From assembly GCA_944392705.1 (NCBI GenBank), contig CALXXO010000004.1:1-41852 (forward strand): a stretch of 41,852 bases of DNA, read 5' to 3'. Source of the stretch: an uncultured Spirochaetaceae bacterium. GTDB taxonomy: Bacteria > Spirochaetota > Spirochaetia > Sphaerochaetales > Sphaerochaetaceae. A model generated the notes under the pieces. It ran no database searches. It was not told the origin of the DNA and saw only the letters and a list, made by a program, of their open reading frames with translations. A program made the position numbers and the translations under genes. Shown in pieces: positions 7,490 to 16,130 of the stretch; positions within the stretch are counted from its first letter, which is position 1, and each line of letters begins with the position of its first letter.

Positions 7490-8404
7490 CTATACAGATA
7501 AGCTATAATGCACCAGCTCCAGTGTCTCGCGATACGTCTCTGTAATCACCTGCAGAATATCCATTCTGGAGAAGTCCTTGTTATATACAAGCCTAGTCTC
7601 TCTAGCCATGCTCAGATTCTCGATGGGCAAAGCAACCATGCTTTTCTTTCTTATCTCTTTCAAACAGGCGCTTCTGGGAAGAACTGAAATACCAAGGTTC
7701 TTTTTTACCAGATCCTTGATAGTAGCTATATTATCGACCTCAAGGATTATATTGAAGTTTTCCGGAGAATCACCAAGATTACGAAGCTCAGAATCAAATT
7801 GGATACGTGTTGCCGATGTTGGCAGACGCAGTATCAAGGGCTCATTCCTGATTTCATCGAGAGTAACTATCGCATTGCGTGAAAGCCTATTATCTGCGGC
7901 CATTACACATACGAGGAAATCTGTATTCAGAACAACTGAATTGAAATTATCAGGGCAGCCCGTTCCTTCAACAATAGCGAGATCGATTTCATAATTTCCC
8001 AGCTTGTTATAAAGATTTTTTATCGTATCAGTGAGAACCATTATACTTACATTCTCAGAAGAACCACTGCACCTCGCCAGAACCTCCGTCGTGAAATTGC
8101 TCTCTGCTGTGTGGGTAATTCCAACTGTAAGCTTCATTGGCTGCTGCTCTATATCGGTAAGTTCCTTGAGAAGTTTATTATAAAGAACGCTCATCCTTTT
8201 CGCGTATTTCACAGCAATTTCACCTTCAGGAGTAAGTTCTAGGCCACTTTTCTTCCTGATAAACAAAGGAACGCCAAGATCTTTCTCCAACTGGCTTATG
8301 TGGTGACTCACTGCAGGTTGAGTAAGGCATAGAATATCTGCAGCTTTAGTGAAATTTCTTGTCTCAGCGACCTCTATAAGAGTCCGTGTCCTTATACTTA
8401 ACAT
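7490..8404 (-). CDS. LysR-family transcriptional regulator
   Basis: This is a 304-aa protein with the standard LysR layout. The N-terminal winged helix-turn-helix (residues 1-60) contains FTKAADILCLTQPAVSHHIS and the wing FIRKKSGLELTPEG. A linker helix leads to a two-lobed periplasmic-binding-like effector domain from about 90 to 300. A GGAG Shine-Dalgarno lies about 8 nt before the ATG. It is divergent from the antiporter-mgtC pair, and the 109-bp space between them holds a T-N11-A dyad. By the usual LysR arrangement it probably represses itself and activates the divergent pair in response to a small co-inducer. The target and ligand are inference. No residue in the effector domain lets me name a subfamily. 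Confidence 0.92.
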   Translation of the reverse strand: MLSIRTRTLIEVAETRNFTKAADILCLTQPAVSHHISQLEKDLGVPLFIRKKSGLELTPEGEIAVKYAKRMSVLYNKLLKELTDIEQQPMKLTVGITHTAESNFTTEVLARCSGSSENVSIMVLTDTIKNLYNKLGNYEIDLAIVEGTGCPDNFNSVVLNTDFLVCVMAADNRLSRNAIVTLDEIRNEPLILRLPTSATRIQFDSELRNLGDSPENFNIILEVDNIATIKDLVKKNLGISVLPRSACLKEIRKKSMVALPIENLSMARETRLVYNKDFSRMDILQVITETYRETLELVHYSLSV

Positions 8405-8416
8405 CGTAAAATCTCC

Positions 8417-8431
8417 ATAAATAATATTTAT
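8417..8431. promoter_or_regulatory. LysR-type T-N11-A dyad
   Basis: ATAAATA-A-TATTTAT is a perfect 15-bp palindrome around one central base, and contains the canonical T-N11-A (T8418 to A8430). It lies 13-27 bp before the lysR start and about 83 bp before the antiporter start, where a LysR autoregulatory and activation site would be expected. AT-rich composition raises the chance of coincidence. Confidence 0.45.
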
Positions 8432-8513
8432 TGATTCACAAAATAAAATAATTTCACTTTATCCAAAAGCAACTATACCATGTTTTTCATCAAATTCAAG
8501 AAGAAGGTGCTAG

Positions 8514-9935
8514 ATGATAAAAATCCTACAGAACGCAATGCTGTCGAACCCGATAGCAGCTATTATTATCTCGCTGGCCCTGATGCTTTTCCTGGGCTTT
8601 GCGATGACACGGATTACAAAGAAACTAAAGCTTCCCAACGTAACTGCATACATAATCACGGGGATATTAATAGGACCATACTGCACGAATCTGATACCTC
8701 AGGCAGTAATTGACAATATGGATTTTCTATCAGATATCGCACTGGCCTTCATCGCTTTCAGCACAGGAGAATTCTTCCGGCTATCAACACTAAGGAAGAA
8801 CGGCATAAAGATGGTCATCCTGACTGTATTTGAAGCTTGCATGGCATCTGTTGCTGTATTCAATGTCACTTACTACCTACTCGGTGTAAGCCTATCATTC
8901 TCCCTTGTTCTGGCAGCTCTTGCGTCTGCCACAGCCCCCGCATCGACAATGATGACAATAAGGCAGACCAAAGCACATGGTGATTTCGTAGACACATTGC
9001 TTCAGGTTGTGGCCCTTGATGATGCCGTAGGGCTGGTACTCTATTCCGTCGCTATATCATTGGCAATAGCGCTGAACATGGGAGCAAAGGTCGATGCGCT
9101 CAGCATTCTAAAACCAATAGGAATCAATGTTGCTGTATTCATTCTCGGAAGCTTATTCGGCCTTCTGCTCAAGCTTCTCCTGTACAGAAAACACTCCGAC
9201 GATAACCGCCTGATAATCTCAGTATCGATAATATTCGCATTCTGCGGCATCTGTTCGGTCCTTGATGTATCTCCTTTGCTTGGGTGCATGGCAATGGGCA
9301 CCGTTTATATAAACGCTACCAATGACAGCAAACTATTCATGCAGCTCAATTATTTCACCCCGCCAATCCTCCAGCTCTTCTTCATCAGGTCAGGGCTCGC
9401 CTTCAAGCTCGATATGATAGGAGGACAGACAGCAGCATTTGGAAGTGTCTCGCTGCTTGTCGTAGGCATCTCATACTTCATCTCAAGAATTGCAGGAAAG
9501 TATGCAGGCGCTGCAATTGGTGCGCTTATCACGCATAAAAGCAAAGAAATAAGAAACTACCTGGGGCTTGCCCTTATACCTCAGGCAGGTGTCGCAATAG
9601 GCCTTGCTGCATTAGGCGCCAGAGCACTCGGTGGCAGTGCAGGTCAAGCTCTGGAAACAGTAATCCTCGCATCCAGTGTACTCTATGAACTTCTTGGACC
9701 AGGTTGCTCCAAGCTTGCACTCTATCTATCCCGCTCATACTCCACAAGGATTGAGGATATTGTTCCAGAAGAGAAAATAGAAGGGAAAACAATGGATGCA
9801 GTAGATCTTCTAATCCAGCAAATTAAGATAATCCAGGAAGATCTCTCCAAGGATAGAATCTCCCCAGAAGAAAAGGCCTTTCAGGAAGCGGCTGAAGAAC
9901 AATATGCATTGTTTGCAGCAAGAGCAAGGAGGTAA
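8514..9935 (+). CDS. CPA2-family cation/proton antiporter
   Basis: This 473-aa integral membrane protein has about 12 hydrophobic segments across residues 15-415 and a soluble tail of about 60 residues. It contains LPNVTAYIITGILIGP, typical of the Kef/NapA-type (CPA2) exchanger domain. At residues 169-170 in ALDDAVGLVLYS it has the double aspartate that in NhaA/NapA proteins binds the cation and supports electrogenic Na+/H+ exchange. KefB/C-type potassium efflux systems have QD instead. It lacks the TrkA-N nucleotide domain of Kef proteins. The start is supported by AGAAGG 8 nt upstream. The stop lies 4 nt before the mgtC-family start, so the two are cotranscribed. Likely role: sodium or pH homeostasis. 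Confidence 0.88.
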   Translation: MIKILQNAMLSNPIAAIIISLALMLFLGFAMTRITKKLKLPNVTAYIITGILIGPYCTNLIPQAVIDNMDFLSDIALAFIAFSTGEFFRLSTLRKNGIKMVILTVFEACMASVAVFNVTYYLLGVSLSFSLVLAALASATAPASTMMTIRQTKAHGDFVDTLLQVVALDDAVGLVLYSVAISLAIALNMGAKVDALSILKPIGINVAVFILGSLFGLLLKLLLYRKHSDDNRLIISVSIIFAFCGICSVLDVSPLLGCMAMGTVYINATNDSKLFMQLNYFTPPILQLFFIRSGLAFKLDMIGGQTAAFGSVSLLVVGISYFISRIAGKYAGAAIGALITHKSKEIRNYLGLALIPQAGVAIGLAALGARALGGSAGQALETVILASSVLYELLGPGCSKLALYLSRSYSTRIEDIVPEEKIEGKTMDAVDLLIQQIKIIQEDLSKDRISPEEKAFQEAAEEQYALFAARARR

Positions 9936-9939
9936 ATAC

Positions 9940-10644
9940 ATGGTGCTTGATACGCTCAACCAGTTCATGACAGAAATGACAACCACTTCCGTCATATTCA
10001 GAATCATACTTTCCGCGCTCCTTGCTGCAGGAACAGGTTATGAAAGGTCAATCAAACGACACTCTGCGGGAATGCGTACATTCGTATCAATCGCAATAGC
10101 ATCCACTTCCGCAGCAATCATAGAGGAATATCTTATCCTACTAGGCCACCCTTCTTCCTGGATAATACCTTCAGTGATTGTAAGCGTCGCAGTAATCTCC
10201 TGCCCTTCGATGTTCATGAATTCAAAAGGAAGGCTGAAGGGATTTACGACTTCAGCAGGTTTATGGGCGTGCAGCATAATAGGGATTTCAATCGGCATGG
10301 GAATGTATATTCTGGCAATTGTCTCATTCCTTGCATTAATCTGTACGTTATCACTGCTCTCCACATTGGAAACCTTGCTCAGGGACAGATCAAACCATCT
10401 GGAAGTCCAACTCGAGCTCAAAAGCAAGAATGACCTGCAGAAATTCTCGACAACTATAAGGCGGCTGGGAATGCAGATTGATGATATCGAACTAAATCCT
10501 GCATATCTCAACTCCGGGCTAAGCGTATATACCGTAGCCTTCACTATCAGTAGCAAAGAACTGAGGAAGTACAAGAAGCATCGCCAGATTATAGAGGCAT
10601 TCAGAACTCTCGATTATGTTTCCTACATAGAGGAAATCAACTAG
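9940..10644 (+). CDS. MgtC/SapB-family membrane protein
   Basis: This is a 234-aa protein. The N-terminal half has four to five membrane helices with MgtC-family marks: GYERSIKRHSAGMRTFVS (the G-x-E-R, K, AG-x-RT pattern near residue 30) and the GFTTSAGLW segment. The second half (about 155-234) is a soluble ACT-like domain. The start is set at 9940 by a strong AAGGAGG (9926-9932) lying within the end of the antiporter gene; a longer in-frame start at 9904 is not supported. MgtC proteins are linked to Mg2+ limitation, F-ATPase inhibition and phosphate transport in pathogens, while many homologues of this wider family have other membrane-stress roles. Pairing with an Na+/H+ antiporter suggests a membrane-energetics or ion-stress unit. 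Confidence 0.85.
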   Translation: MVLDTLNQFMTEMTTTSVIFRIILSALLAAGTGYERSIKRHSAGMRTFVSIAIASTSAAIIEEYLILLGHPSSWIIPSVIVSVAVISCPSMFMNSKGRLKGFTTSAGLWACSIIGISIGMGMYILAIVSFLALICTLSLLSTLETLLRDRSNHLEVQLELKSKNDLQKFSTTIRRLGMQIDDIELNPAYLNSGLSVYTVAFTISSKELRKYKKHRQIIEAFRTLDYVSYIEEIN

Positions 10645-10654
10645 GAGCAAAATT

Positions 10655-11806
10655 CTATTTCCGGAAAATCACCTTGTCTTTATCACATTTCTTCATGTTG
10701 GATTCCAGTCTAATCTGAATAAGATTCATGAGGTAAATCTTCTCCGATATAGGATAATCCTCTATACCTGCAGCTTCCAACGCCCTTTTTACCCTTGCCT
10801 GCAAGGTGTTCTTGTGTATTTTCAATGCATCAGATGCGGCAGTGACGCTCATATCATTCTCGTAGTAGCTTTTCACAGCCGCCATGCATTTCATGAGGTT
10901 CTTATCATTGAGATAGCGCTGCATCTCGCATATGAAAGAATCTATGATATCCCCATTGGAGAATGCAGACTGATAAAGCATATACCTCAGCCTTGTCCTC
11001 CTGTCTGCAAGATCAACGAACTTATCGTCCATATTCCTGTCAATCCATAGCGCGGCAGAGGATGCTTTGCTAATTGCTACATAATCAGAAGCAGCGAGGG
11101 GTTTTATCACGCGGCATTCCGCGACCTCATCTATGCCCATGATATCGGAAATCCTGATATCTGAGCTGAAGATTATTGATAGAGAATCAGCTTCAATGCT
11201 CCAGAAATCATGCTTAGAATCGAGAAGCTTCATAGACTGCATCGCAGAAAGAAGCTTATCGAAATGGATATTCTCTGAATCGGTTCGCCTTTTCGATATC
11301 CTGACAAAAGTAACGGGGAATATGAATGAAACATCGAGAAGTTCCATCACATCTTCAATATTCTTTATATCGGCATTCTCAGCTGTCAAAAGCCCGAAAA
11401 GCTTGGACCTGAGCGACAAATCGACAAGCTTCGCTTCCATTGTTCCCTGGAGCTCAAAATACTTGTCAGCATATATCTTCAGCAGTTTTGTAAGATCCCT
11501 TACCTGTTCAGGCAATCCGAACATTCCGATAGCGCCTATGATCTTCCCGTGAAATGTCAAAGGCATATTGTATCCGACCTTTGCTCCGGGATAATTCGGC
11601 AGGAGATTCTCTGTAATGGCAAGATCATGGCCAGCGGATACAACGTGTCTTGCCCCTGTATGAATATTACCTATCCTTGATTTATCAGTAGAAGCTATGA
11701 TTACCCCATCGAGATCCATTATGTTTATCGTCTTTCCGCCGATAAGCTTTGATACAGCTTCCACAAGCTCCTGACAGAATGATGTCAATTCCCTGATGTC
11801 AAGCAT
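10655..11806 (-). CDS. cdaR: CdaR-family sugar-diacid/glycerate-responsive regulator
   Basis: This 383-aa protein has the CdaR layout. An N-terminal diacid-recognition domain (residues 1-135) contains IASTDKSRIGNIHTGA and the GKIIGAIGMFG core. A middle GGDEF-like linker region follows, and a C-terminal PucR-type helix-turn-helix (about 305-370) includes SVTAASDALKIHKNTLQARV. In enterobacteria CdaR activates the gar/gud genes for glucarate, galactarate and glycerate use, and glycerate is thought to be the inducer. Here it is the third gene downstream of a GntP permease and a glycerate kinase, all on the minus strand, which supports the same inducer. A hairpin separates it from garK and could lower its expression. 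Its stop faces the mgtC-family stop only 10 nt away. Confidence 0.9.
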   Translation of the reverse strand: MLDIRELTSFCQELVEAVSKLIGGKTINIMDLDGVIIASTDKSRIGNIHTGARHVVSAGHDLAITENLLPNYPGAKVGYNMPLTFHGKIIGAIGMFGLPEQVRDLTKLLKIYADKYFELQGTMEAKLVDLSLRSKLFGLLTAENADIKNIEDVMELLDVSFIFPVTFVRISKRRTDSENIHFDKLLSAMQSMKLLDSKHDFWSIEADSLSIIFSSDIRISDIMGIDEVAECRVIKPLAASDYVAISKASSAALWIDRNMDDKFVDLADRRTRLRYMLYQSAFSNGDIIDSFICEMQRYLNDKNLMKCMAAVKSYYENDMSVTAASDALKIHKNTLQARVKRALEAAGIEDYPISEKIYLMNLIQIRLESNMKKCDKDKVIFRK

Positions 11807-11830
11807 ATTTCTCTACCCGATGCACTAATG

Positions 11831-11866
11831 AATACAAAGGTGCACGGCTATTTACACCGTGCCACC
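11831..11866 (-). terminator. hairpin between garK and cdaR
   Basis: On the minus strand GGTGGCACGG pairs with CCGTGCACC (9 bp with one bulged C at 11862 and a 9-nt loop). It is followed by TTTGTATT. It starts 3 nt after the garK stop. The weak U tract suggests a leaky terminator or 3'-end stabiliser rather than full termination. Confidence 0.45.
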
Positions 11867-11868
11867 AA

Positions 11869-13002
11869 TCATTTTCCGATACAATCCATGAACCTGATGA
11901 TGTTATCCATAGTGAGGTCCATATCGCTTTTTGCTCTTGTGCGAGCTTCCTTATAAGGGATAGCCACCCTGTTTATGGAGAATATTCCGGAAACACCTTC
12001 ATCGTATGCCGCCTGGATATCGTCCCCGATATCACCAACGACTGCGACTACAGGAATTCCCATCTTCTTAGCCCTCCTGGAAACACCGATAACGACCTTG
12101 CCACGCAATGACTGGGTATCTATCTTTCCCTCTCCGGTGAAGATAACATCAGCATTCTCCGCAAGCTTCTCGAAACCTGTAGTGTTCAAGACAACATCGA
12201 TTCCCATTTCAAGAGAAGCGCCGAAGAAGGCTTTCATTCCTCCGCCCATTCCGCCAGCAGCACCACTTCCGGGGATTGCCTGCAGATCTATACCGATTTC
12301 CTTCGAGATAACAGCAGCAAGATGCCGCATCTTTTTATCTAGGGATTTCACCATTTCAGGATCTGCACCTTTCTGCGGTCCGAAGATAGCGGCAGCTCCT
12401 GTGCCCCCGTAGAATGGATTATCGATATCACACATCGCGATGATGGTCATTTTCTTAACCCTATCATCCATGGTTGATGTATCTATATGGGCAATTCTAT
12501 CAAGCGTCTCTCCAACGGGGATGAACTTGTTTCCATCCTCATCGAAGAACGAGACCCCGCAAGCTGCGGCGGCTCCGCATCCGGAATCGTTCGTTGCGCT
12601 TCCTCCGAGCCCTATGACAAGCTTCTTAACTCCTTTTGCAGCGGCATCGAGAATAAGCTCTCCGACGCCATAGGTCGTGGTTCTTGAAGGATCAAGCCTA
12701 TCTCCGACAAGGGGCAAGCCTGCAGAAGCTGCCATCTCTATTACAGCTGTTCCATCTGGAAGGATGCCATAGAAGCTGTCAATTTCCTCGTTCCAAGGGC
12801 CTTTCGTCCTAATGCTAATCCGCTCTCCGCCAAGGGCGGCAAGGAAGGAATCAACACTTCCCTCCCCGCCATCAGCTACTGGTATTGAGACGATTTCGCA
12901 TTCGGGATGATAGTGAAGGATCCTCGCCTTCATTATCTGGATAATCTCACTGCTGGACATGGTTCCCTTGAACGAATCTGGTATCAATACAGCTTTCTTC
13001 AT
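11869..13002 (-). CDS. garK: glycerate kinase, GarK/GlxK family
   Basis: This is a 377-aa protein of the Gly_kinase family. It begins MKKAVLIPDSFKGTMSS, the family N-terminal signature, and contains VADGGEGSVDS, GLGGSATNDSGCGAAAA (glycine-rich phosphate loop) and IFTGEGKIDTQSLRGK. These cytosolic enzymes phosphorylate D-glycerate with ATP. GarK/GlxK members give 2-phosphoglycerate, which enters lower glycolysis directly. The length matches the family. The start lies 9 nt after the gntP stop with AAGG upstream, so it is cotranscribed with the permease and probably acts on the permease's cargo. Confidence 0.94.
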   Translation of the reverse strand: MKKAVLIPDSFKGTMSSSEIIQIMKARILHYHPECEIVSIPVADGGEGSVDSFLAALGGERISIRTKGPWNEEIDSFYGILPDGTAVIEMAASAGLPLVGDRLDPSRTTTYGVGELILDAAAKGVKKLVIGLGGSATNDSGCGAAAACGVSFFDEDGNKFIPVGETLDRIAHIDTSTMDDRVKKMTIIAMCDIDNPFYGGTGAAAIFGPQKGADPEMVKSLDKKMRHLAAVISKEIGIDLQAIPGSGAAGGMGGGMKAFFGASLEMGIDVVLNTTGFEKLAENADVIFTGEGKIDTQSLRGKVVIGVSRRAKKMGIPVVAVVGDIGDDIQAAYDEGVSGIFSINRVAIPYKEARTRAKSDMDLTMDNIIRFMDCIGK

Positions 13003-13011
13003 AGATTTACC

Positions 13012-14385
13012 TTAGATAAGGAACAGCGAGAGAATGAAGACGAAGAGCATTCCGACAACGCCCATGATTCCAGTCATTGCGGACTGTGTCTTATAGCCAT
13101 CCTCCATATCGATGTGACCAAACTTCGTGACAACCCAGAAATAGGAGTCATTAGCATGGGATACAGTCATTGCACCTGCCGCTATAGCCATGACAGTAAG
13201 CGTTCCAGCTATTGGCGATGTAAGTCCGAGAAGACTCATCATCGAACCTGGATCTGTAATCATACCCATGATACCGGCTGTGGTTGTGAGAGCGACTGTA
13301 GATGAGCCCTGTGCAGTCTTGAGAATAGCGGAAACGAGGAATGGGAAGAAGATTCCAACCTTCGCAAGTACAGCTGCGTGCTCCTGCATATAGCCTACAA
13401 AACCGGCTTCCGAGATTACCTTGCCAAGAACACCGCCTGCAGCTGTGATGAAAAGAATAGGACCAACAGTCTTGAGAGTTTCATCGACGATTGAATAGAA
13501 ATCCTTCATCTGGTGTCTCTGTGCAAGAAGTATAACGCCGAATATCGTTCCGATAGCCAGAGCTATGATAGGAGTTCCGATGAATGTACAGAGCGTTGCA
13601 ACAGCACCTGTCCAGCCTGCCATCGATGAAATAGAACCAAGTGCCATGCAGATGATAGGAATGATGATGGGAGAAAGAGCCATGAATCCGCCCGGAAGCT
13701 TTCCAAAGCTCTTGAGAAGCTTCTCATACTCAGCCTGGCTGACTTCATTCTTATCCTCGATGGTCTTAACGCGCTTTCCGATGTAGTTTGCATAGAAATA
13801 TGCGGCGATAAGACATGGAATTGAAACAAGAGCACCAATGCCCATAACCATAAGCAGATGATCTCCTACACCAAGGGAGCTAGCTGCGGCAATCGGGCCC
13901 GGTGTTGGCGGGATGAATACATGGGATGTATAAAGACCTGCAGAAAGTGCGATTGTAAGGGCAACGGAGGAATATCCGGTCCTCTTCTGAAGAGCGCTTC
14001 TGATAGGGTCGAGGATAACGAATCCGGAATCGCAGAATACAGGAATCGAAACAACCCATCCCATCAGCTCGACAGCAAGATCCGGATGCTTCTTGCCGAC
14101 GAGACGAACAACCATCTCTGCAAGCTTGAGGGCTCCACCAGTCTTCTCAAGTATCGTACCAATGAGAGCACCGAGGATAATGACAATACCGATGCTGCTG
14201 AATGTACCTGAGAATCCTGTTCCAATCATGTTTGGAATATTCGCGAGCGGTATGCCTACGACTATTGCAAGAATGAGCGAGATACCCATGAGAGCAATAA
14301 ATGGGTGAAGCTTGAATTTGCTTATTGCCACAATCATCACGATGATGGCAATAACGAATGAAATAATCAGACCAATACCTGACAT
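13012..14385 (-). CDS. GntP-family permease (gluconate/glycerate type)
   Basis: This 457-aa membrane protein has about 12-14 hydrophobic helices. GntP-family marks are the opening helices, GLYTSHVFIPPTPGPIAAAS in the middle (the SHxFIPPTPGP signature) and the closing AMTVSHANDSYFWVVTKF. The family are H+ symporters for gluconate and related hydroxy acids. Because the next gene is a glycerate kinase and the third a CdaR regulator, glycerate or a sugar acid that yields it is the likely cargo here; this is inferred from context. AGAAGGAGGTG precedes the ATG. It is the first gene of gntP-garK-cdaR. Confidence 0.92.
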   Translation of the reverse strand: MSGIGLIISFVIAIIVMIVAISKFKLHPFIALMGISLILAIVVGIPLANIPNMIGTGFSGTFSSIGIVIILGALIGTILEKTGGALKLAEMVVRLVGKKHPDLAVELMGWVVSIPVFCDSGFVILDPIRSALQKRTGYSSVALTIALSAGLYTSHVFIPPTPGPIAAASSLGVGDHLLMVMGIGALVSIPCLIAAYFYANYIGKRVKTIEDKNEVSQAEYEKLLKSFGKLPGGFMALSPIIIPIICMALGSISSMAGWTGAVATLCTFIGTPIIALAIGTIFGVILLAQRHQMKDFYSIVDETLKTVGPILFITAAGGVLGKVISEAGFVGYMQEHAAVLAKVGIFFPFLVSAILKTAQGSSTVALTTTAGIMGMITDPGSMMSLLGLTSPIAGTLTVMAIAAGAMTVSHANDSYFWVVTKFGHIDMEDGYKTQSAMTGIMGVVGMLFVFILSLFLI

Positions 14386-14415
14386 ATTTCACCTCCTTCT
14401 ATGTTTCTAATAACT

Positions 14416-14443
14416 ATTCTAGAATCCATCGGGACATATACAA
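14416..14443 (-). promoter_or_regulatory. candidate gntP operon promoter with a palindrome on the -10
   Basis: On the minus strand TTGTAT (14443-14438) and TAGAAT (14421-14416) are 16 nt apart, about 31 nt before the gntP ATG. The -10 overlaps the perfect 10-bp palindrome ATTCTAGAAT (14416-14425), a possible regulator site. The rest of 14386-14534 holds only a small TTTTAC-TTTA-GTAAAA hairpin near 14514-14529. Confidence 0.4.
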
Positions 14444-14534
14444 CTCGATATTTTTGATACCCATACCATTCACAAAGCCATCAGAAGGTATTCGCCATGT
14501 TACAGAAGATATTTTTTACTAAAGTAAAAGGCTG

Positions 14535-14897
14535 CTAGCTCCTTCTTTCCGCATTCCGTGTCGCAATCACATCAGCTCCAGTTGAAAGCACATCATGTAT
14601 AAGCACATCCCCTATATGCACAGGCGCTGTCACCCGAGTCTTCTTAATCACTTCCATAATCGGGAATATCATGGATTTGGGAACAGGACTGGAAAGACGT
14701 ACGCTGACAATCTCCATATCCCCATCAATGAGCCTTACCGAGGAGGAAATAGTACGCTTCGGGGCGATAATCTCCTCCTTCGCATATATCTCTCCCCTTT
14801 TGCAGAGATTTCCCTTCACAATGATATTCTGCCCATCATAATCAACATCCAAAGAACAGCCATTGGGACAGATAATGCACGTAAACGTCTTTTTCAT
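14535..14897 (-). CDS. DUF1667-family four-cysteine protein of the redox operon
   Basis: This is a 120-aa protein. Near its start is CIICPNGC (Cys7, Cys10, Cys14), followed by Cys32 in NLCKRG. This CxxCxxxC...C pattern suggests an iron-sulfur or other metal site. The remainder is a small beta/alpha domain ending at a basic tail. DUF1667 proteins are regularly encoded next to a GlpA-like and an FAD/NAD oxidoreductase in anaerobes, and here the gene overlaps the FAD/NAD enzyme by 4 nt (ATGA). I infer it is the small electron-transfer subunit of that complex, in the position where GlpC-type subunits occur in enterobacteria. Direct evidence for cofactor or role is lacking. Confidence 0.85.
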   Translation of the reverse strand: MKKTFTCIICPNGCSLDVDYDGQNIIVKGNLCKRGEIYAKEEIIAPKRTISSSVRLIDGDMEIVSVRLSSPVPKSMIFPIMEVIKKTRVTAPVHIGDVLIHDVLSTGADVIATRNAERRS

Positions 14898-16129
14898 TCT
14901 ACTAACACCTCCAGATCTTCAGACGGAAGGACTGTACCACTGTTTATATCAAGCCTTATCATCTCCGCAGGATTCGCTTTGCGCATCTTTCTCTGCAGTA
15001 TGTCGCGTTCCCCCTGTCTCACCTTGATAACCACATCATTCATCACTGAACTGACTCTGAGGGACAGGGAAAAGCCATCGCCGGAGGAAACTCTTTGTGG
15101 AACTGTGTGGCCAATGCCACTGCCGCATTTGACGGAAATATCACGGTCATGCGAGAGAGTGCCGGAAATAAATCGGGAAACGGATTCTGCCAGCGCTTCA
15201 GATTCCAGCGAAACAAAATCGACGAGATCGTGAACATGAAGAACATTTCCCGATGAGAAAATCCCGGGAATCGATGTCATGAGATGCTCATTGACGATGG
15301 CACCGTTTGTCCTCGGGTCAATCTCAATTCCGGCATCTTTCAGAAGTCCGTTATCCGGCCGCAGCCCTACCGATAGTATGAGAGTATCGCATGGATAGAT
15401 TTTTCCGGTTCCTTCTATTGGAACGCAGCTATCATCGACCTCGCTTACCGTCACGCCTTCAAGCCTGGAATTACCGTGTATATCAGTGACAGTATGTTTA
15501 AGATAGAGCGGTATATCGTAATCATTCAGGCACTGAACAATATTACGCTCAAGGCCATTGGGATGATCTTGGATTTCGAATACTGCAGCGACATGAGCAC
15601 CTTCAAGCGTAAGCCGACGGGCCATTATCAGCCCGATATCCCCGCTTCCAAGTATTACGACATTCCTACCCGGCATCCTGTTGTAGATATTCATATAAGC
15701 CTGGGCGCTTCCTGCTGTGAATACACCGCTGGGCCGTTCACCGGGAATCATTATCGAGCCGCGTGAACGTTCCTTGCATCCCATTGCAAGTACAACAGCC
15801 CTGGCAGAATAGCTGAGCACGCCTTCAGGTGTCACGGCTTCTATTCTCCTGTCAGGAGCCAATGTGACAACAGTTGCATCGGTATGGTACTCAATATGGT
15901 TCTCAATCACTTCATCTATGAAAACCTGGGCATACTCGGGACCTGAGAGACTCTTTCCGAACCGCTGAAGGCCAAATCCATCATGTATGCATTGTCTGAG
16001 AATACCCCCAAGCTTGCTTTCACGCTCCAGGATAACGATATCTTTTACCCCGAGCCTGTAAAGGGCTGTTGCAGCAGAAAGTCCAGCAGGCCCTCCACCG
16101 ATTATCACAACATCCTTTTTCTCGAACAT
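14894..16129 (-). CDS. FAD/NAD(P)-dependent oxidoreductase subunit
   Basis: This 411-aa flavoprotein has an N-terminal dinucleotide-binding fold (VVIIGGGPAGLSAATAL, residues 8-24), an ERESKLGGILRQC segment, a second Rossmann motif (VVILGSGDIGLIMARRL, about 155-171) for NAD(P), and the conserved FSSGNVLHVHD FAD-closing region near 300. It resembles the pyridine-nucleotide-disulfide family members paired with GlpA-like enzymes (HcnB or sarcosine-oxidase-alpha-like), not a thioredoxin reductase, as no CxxC redox pair is present. Its start is 1 nt past the upstream enzyme's stop and its end overlaps DUF1667, so the three are translated as a unit. Probable role: moving electrons between the substrate-oxidising subunit and NAD(P)H. 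Confidence 0.9.
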   Translation of the reverse strand: MFEKKDVVIIGGGPAGLSAATALYRLGVKDIVILERESKLGGILRQCIHDGFGLQRFGKSLSGPEYAQVFIDEVIENHIEYHTDATVVTLAPDRRIEAVTPEGVLSYSARAVVLAMGCKERSRGSIMIPGERPSGVFTAGSAQAYMNIYNRMPGRNVVILGSGDIGLIMARRLTLEGAHVAAVFEIQDHPNGLERNIVQCLNDYDIPLYLKHTVTDIHGNSRLEGVTVSEVDDSCVPIEGTGKIYPCDTLILSVGLRPDNGLLKDAGIEIDPRTNGAIVNEHLMTSIPGIFSSGNVLHVHDLVDFVSLESEALAESVSRFISGTLSHDRDISVKCGSGIGHTVPQRVSSGDGFSLSLRVSSVMNDVVIKVRQGERDILQRKMRKANPAEMIRLDINSGTVLPSEDLEVLVE

Positions 16130-16130
16130 T

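Noticed and set aside
13012-14385. Plus-strand frames across gntP, tctA and other membrane genes as real genes
   Set aside because: They mirror strongly conserved membrane proteins on the minus strand and lack starts with ribosome sites.
14514-14529. TTTTAC/GTAAAA hairpin as terminator of the redox operon
   Set aside because: Only six weak pairs, followed by A-rich rather than T-rich sequence on the minus strand.
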